A stretch of 28,235 bases of DNA from Phoronis australis. Its lineage: Eukaryota; Phoronida; Phoronidae. Under the pieces are notes generated by a model. The model made no database searches. It was not told where the DNA came from and saw only the letters and a program-made list of their open reading frames with translations. Every line of letters starts with the position of its first letter. Position 1 is the stretch's first letter. Positions 27,691 through 28,235 of the stretch are shown here, piece by piece. The DNA lies in the NCBI GenBank assembly GCA_002633005.1, contig NMRA01000108.1, positions 43,820 through 72,054 on the forward strand, given 5' to 3'. Both the position numbers and the translations under genes were made by a program.

Positions 27691-28235
27691 GTTGTTCGCT
27701 CTCTACAGGTCGCAATTCTGGTCCGATTTTCACGAAATTTGCACACAACATGTAGATCAATAATCACTGGAAAGCTATTGTTTTTGGTCATGATCGCATA
27801 CAAAATGGCGGACGTGGCGGCCATTTTGTATCCGATTTCACAGTCAAATACTCGTAGAGGCCGCATTTTTCGATCTACATGGCTGAAAATCAGTACGAAT
27901 ATACTAGAACGCATGTGCTACATTTGTGCAGAAAATCGTTGACTTCCAGTTAAAGATGGCGGAAATATTGGACGTGGCGCATGCGCACCCCGAAATATGG
28001 CTAAAAACGTTTTCTCCTGTAGAGGGCGCAATTGCAAACCAATCACTTTCAAACTGGTCACGTGTTTGTTGAGTTTAATAAGCTTTTATAAAAAATTATT
28101 GAACCGGAAGTCACCTTCAAGATGGCGGCTGTGGGGCATGTTCACACGGTTTCAATCGCTCTGGTGTCGCAATTTTTATGGGAAGAGCAAATGACGTGAA
28201 TTTTTGCATGTGGATTCCTTGAAGTATGGCCTTTC
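27691..28235. repeat. dispersed-repeat-like region with ATGGCGG palindromes
   Basis: Two loosely parallel modules are visible: CTCTACAGGTCGCAATTCTG (27702) and CCTGTAGAGGGCGCAATTGC (28017), each followed by a segment ending in AGATGGCGG (about 27953 and 28121). CAAAATGG...CCATTTTG (27801-27828) is an 8-bp-arm hairpin, and CATGCGCA lies near 27980. The CCATTTTG/ATGGCGG words are shared with 18564-19187. No gene is recognised; the window ends inside this repeat. Confidence 0.5.

Overview
This is eukaryotic, metazoan DNA: AT-rich, intron-like spacers with splice-type signals, no operons, and many transposable-element (TE) relics of kinds common in aquatic invertebrates (BEL/Pao, Penelope-like, THAP and YqaJ genes, short foldback elements). 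I cannot name the species or phylum from the sequence. No complete host gene is visible. The window reads as a TE-rich intergenic or intronic region.

Layout. 1-2543: a minus-strand YqaJ-type nuclease relic (about 1880-2543), interrupted by two in-frame stops, followed on the same strand by a THAP zinc-finger start (1486-1674). The pairing resembles the two-gene layout I recall for ISL2EU/IS4EU DNA transposons. 3756-4026: minus-strand relic of the C-terminal GIY-YIG endonuclease of a Penelope-like element. 4931-5132: plus-strand remnant of a small Agenet/Tudor-like domain ending at a splice-donor-like site. A weaker relative starts at 16457.

6784-13428: the best-preserved feature, a full-length BEL/Pao LTR retrotransposon of 6645 bp. 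Its LTRs are 728 and 722 bp and differ at about 12 positions by eye, and it is flanked by 5-bp repeats ACTTG/ATTTG. Gag (DUF1759), zinc knuckles, aspartic protease, reverse transcriptase, RNase H, integrase and DUF5641 appear in canonical order. The protease block is displaced by two mutually compensating frame breaks, so this copy probably cannot make a full polyprotein without recoding.

14581-15240: a decayed pol piece of a second, different BEL/Pao-like element. It abuts fragments (15261-15830 and 17121-18036) of an unnamed invertebrate protein family with acid-rich, nuclease-like motifs and a Cys-rich tail. That gene is broken by frameshifts and a stop.

18564-28235: no convincing gene, but much repeat structure. 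It includes a two-copy tandem duplication (18564-19187), half a THAP domain (20054-20151, minus), and a roughly 170-bp satellite of six units, each holding a hairpin built on TTCCAAG...CTTGGAA (20529-21640). Next comes a cluster of the related motif TTCCAAGTTCACG (21981-22127). A foldback locus follows (22547-23415), with 13-14-bp tandem motifs in opposite orientations at its two ends. Beyond it are an orphan open frame after a splice acceptor (24304-24618), a hAT-like short element (26579-26936), and hairpin- and 'ATGGCGG'-bearing repeats to the window end. The satellite and the motif cluster look like one sequence family at different stages and are the least conventional part of the window.
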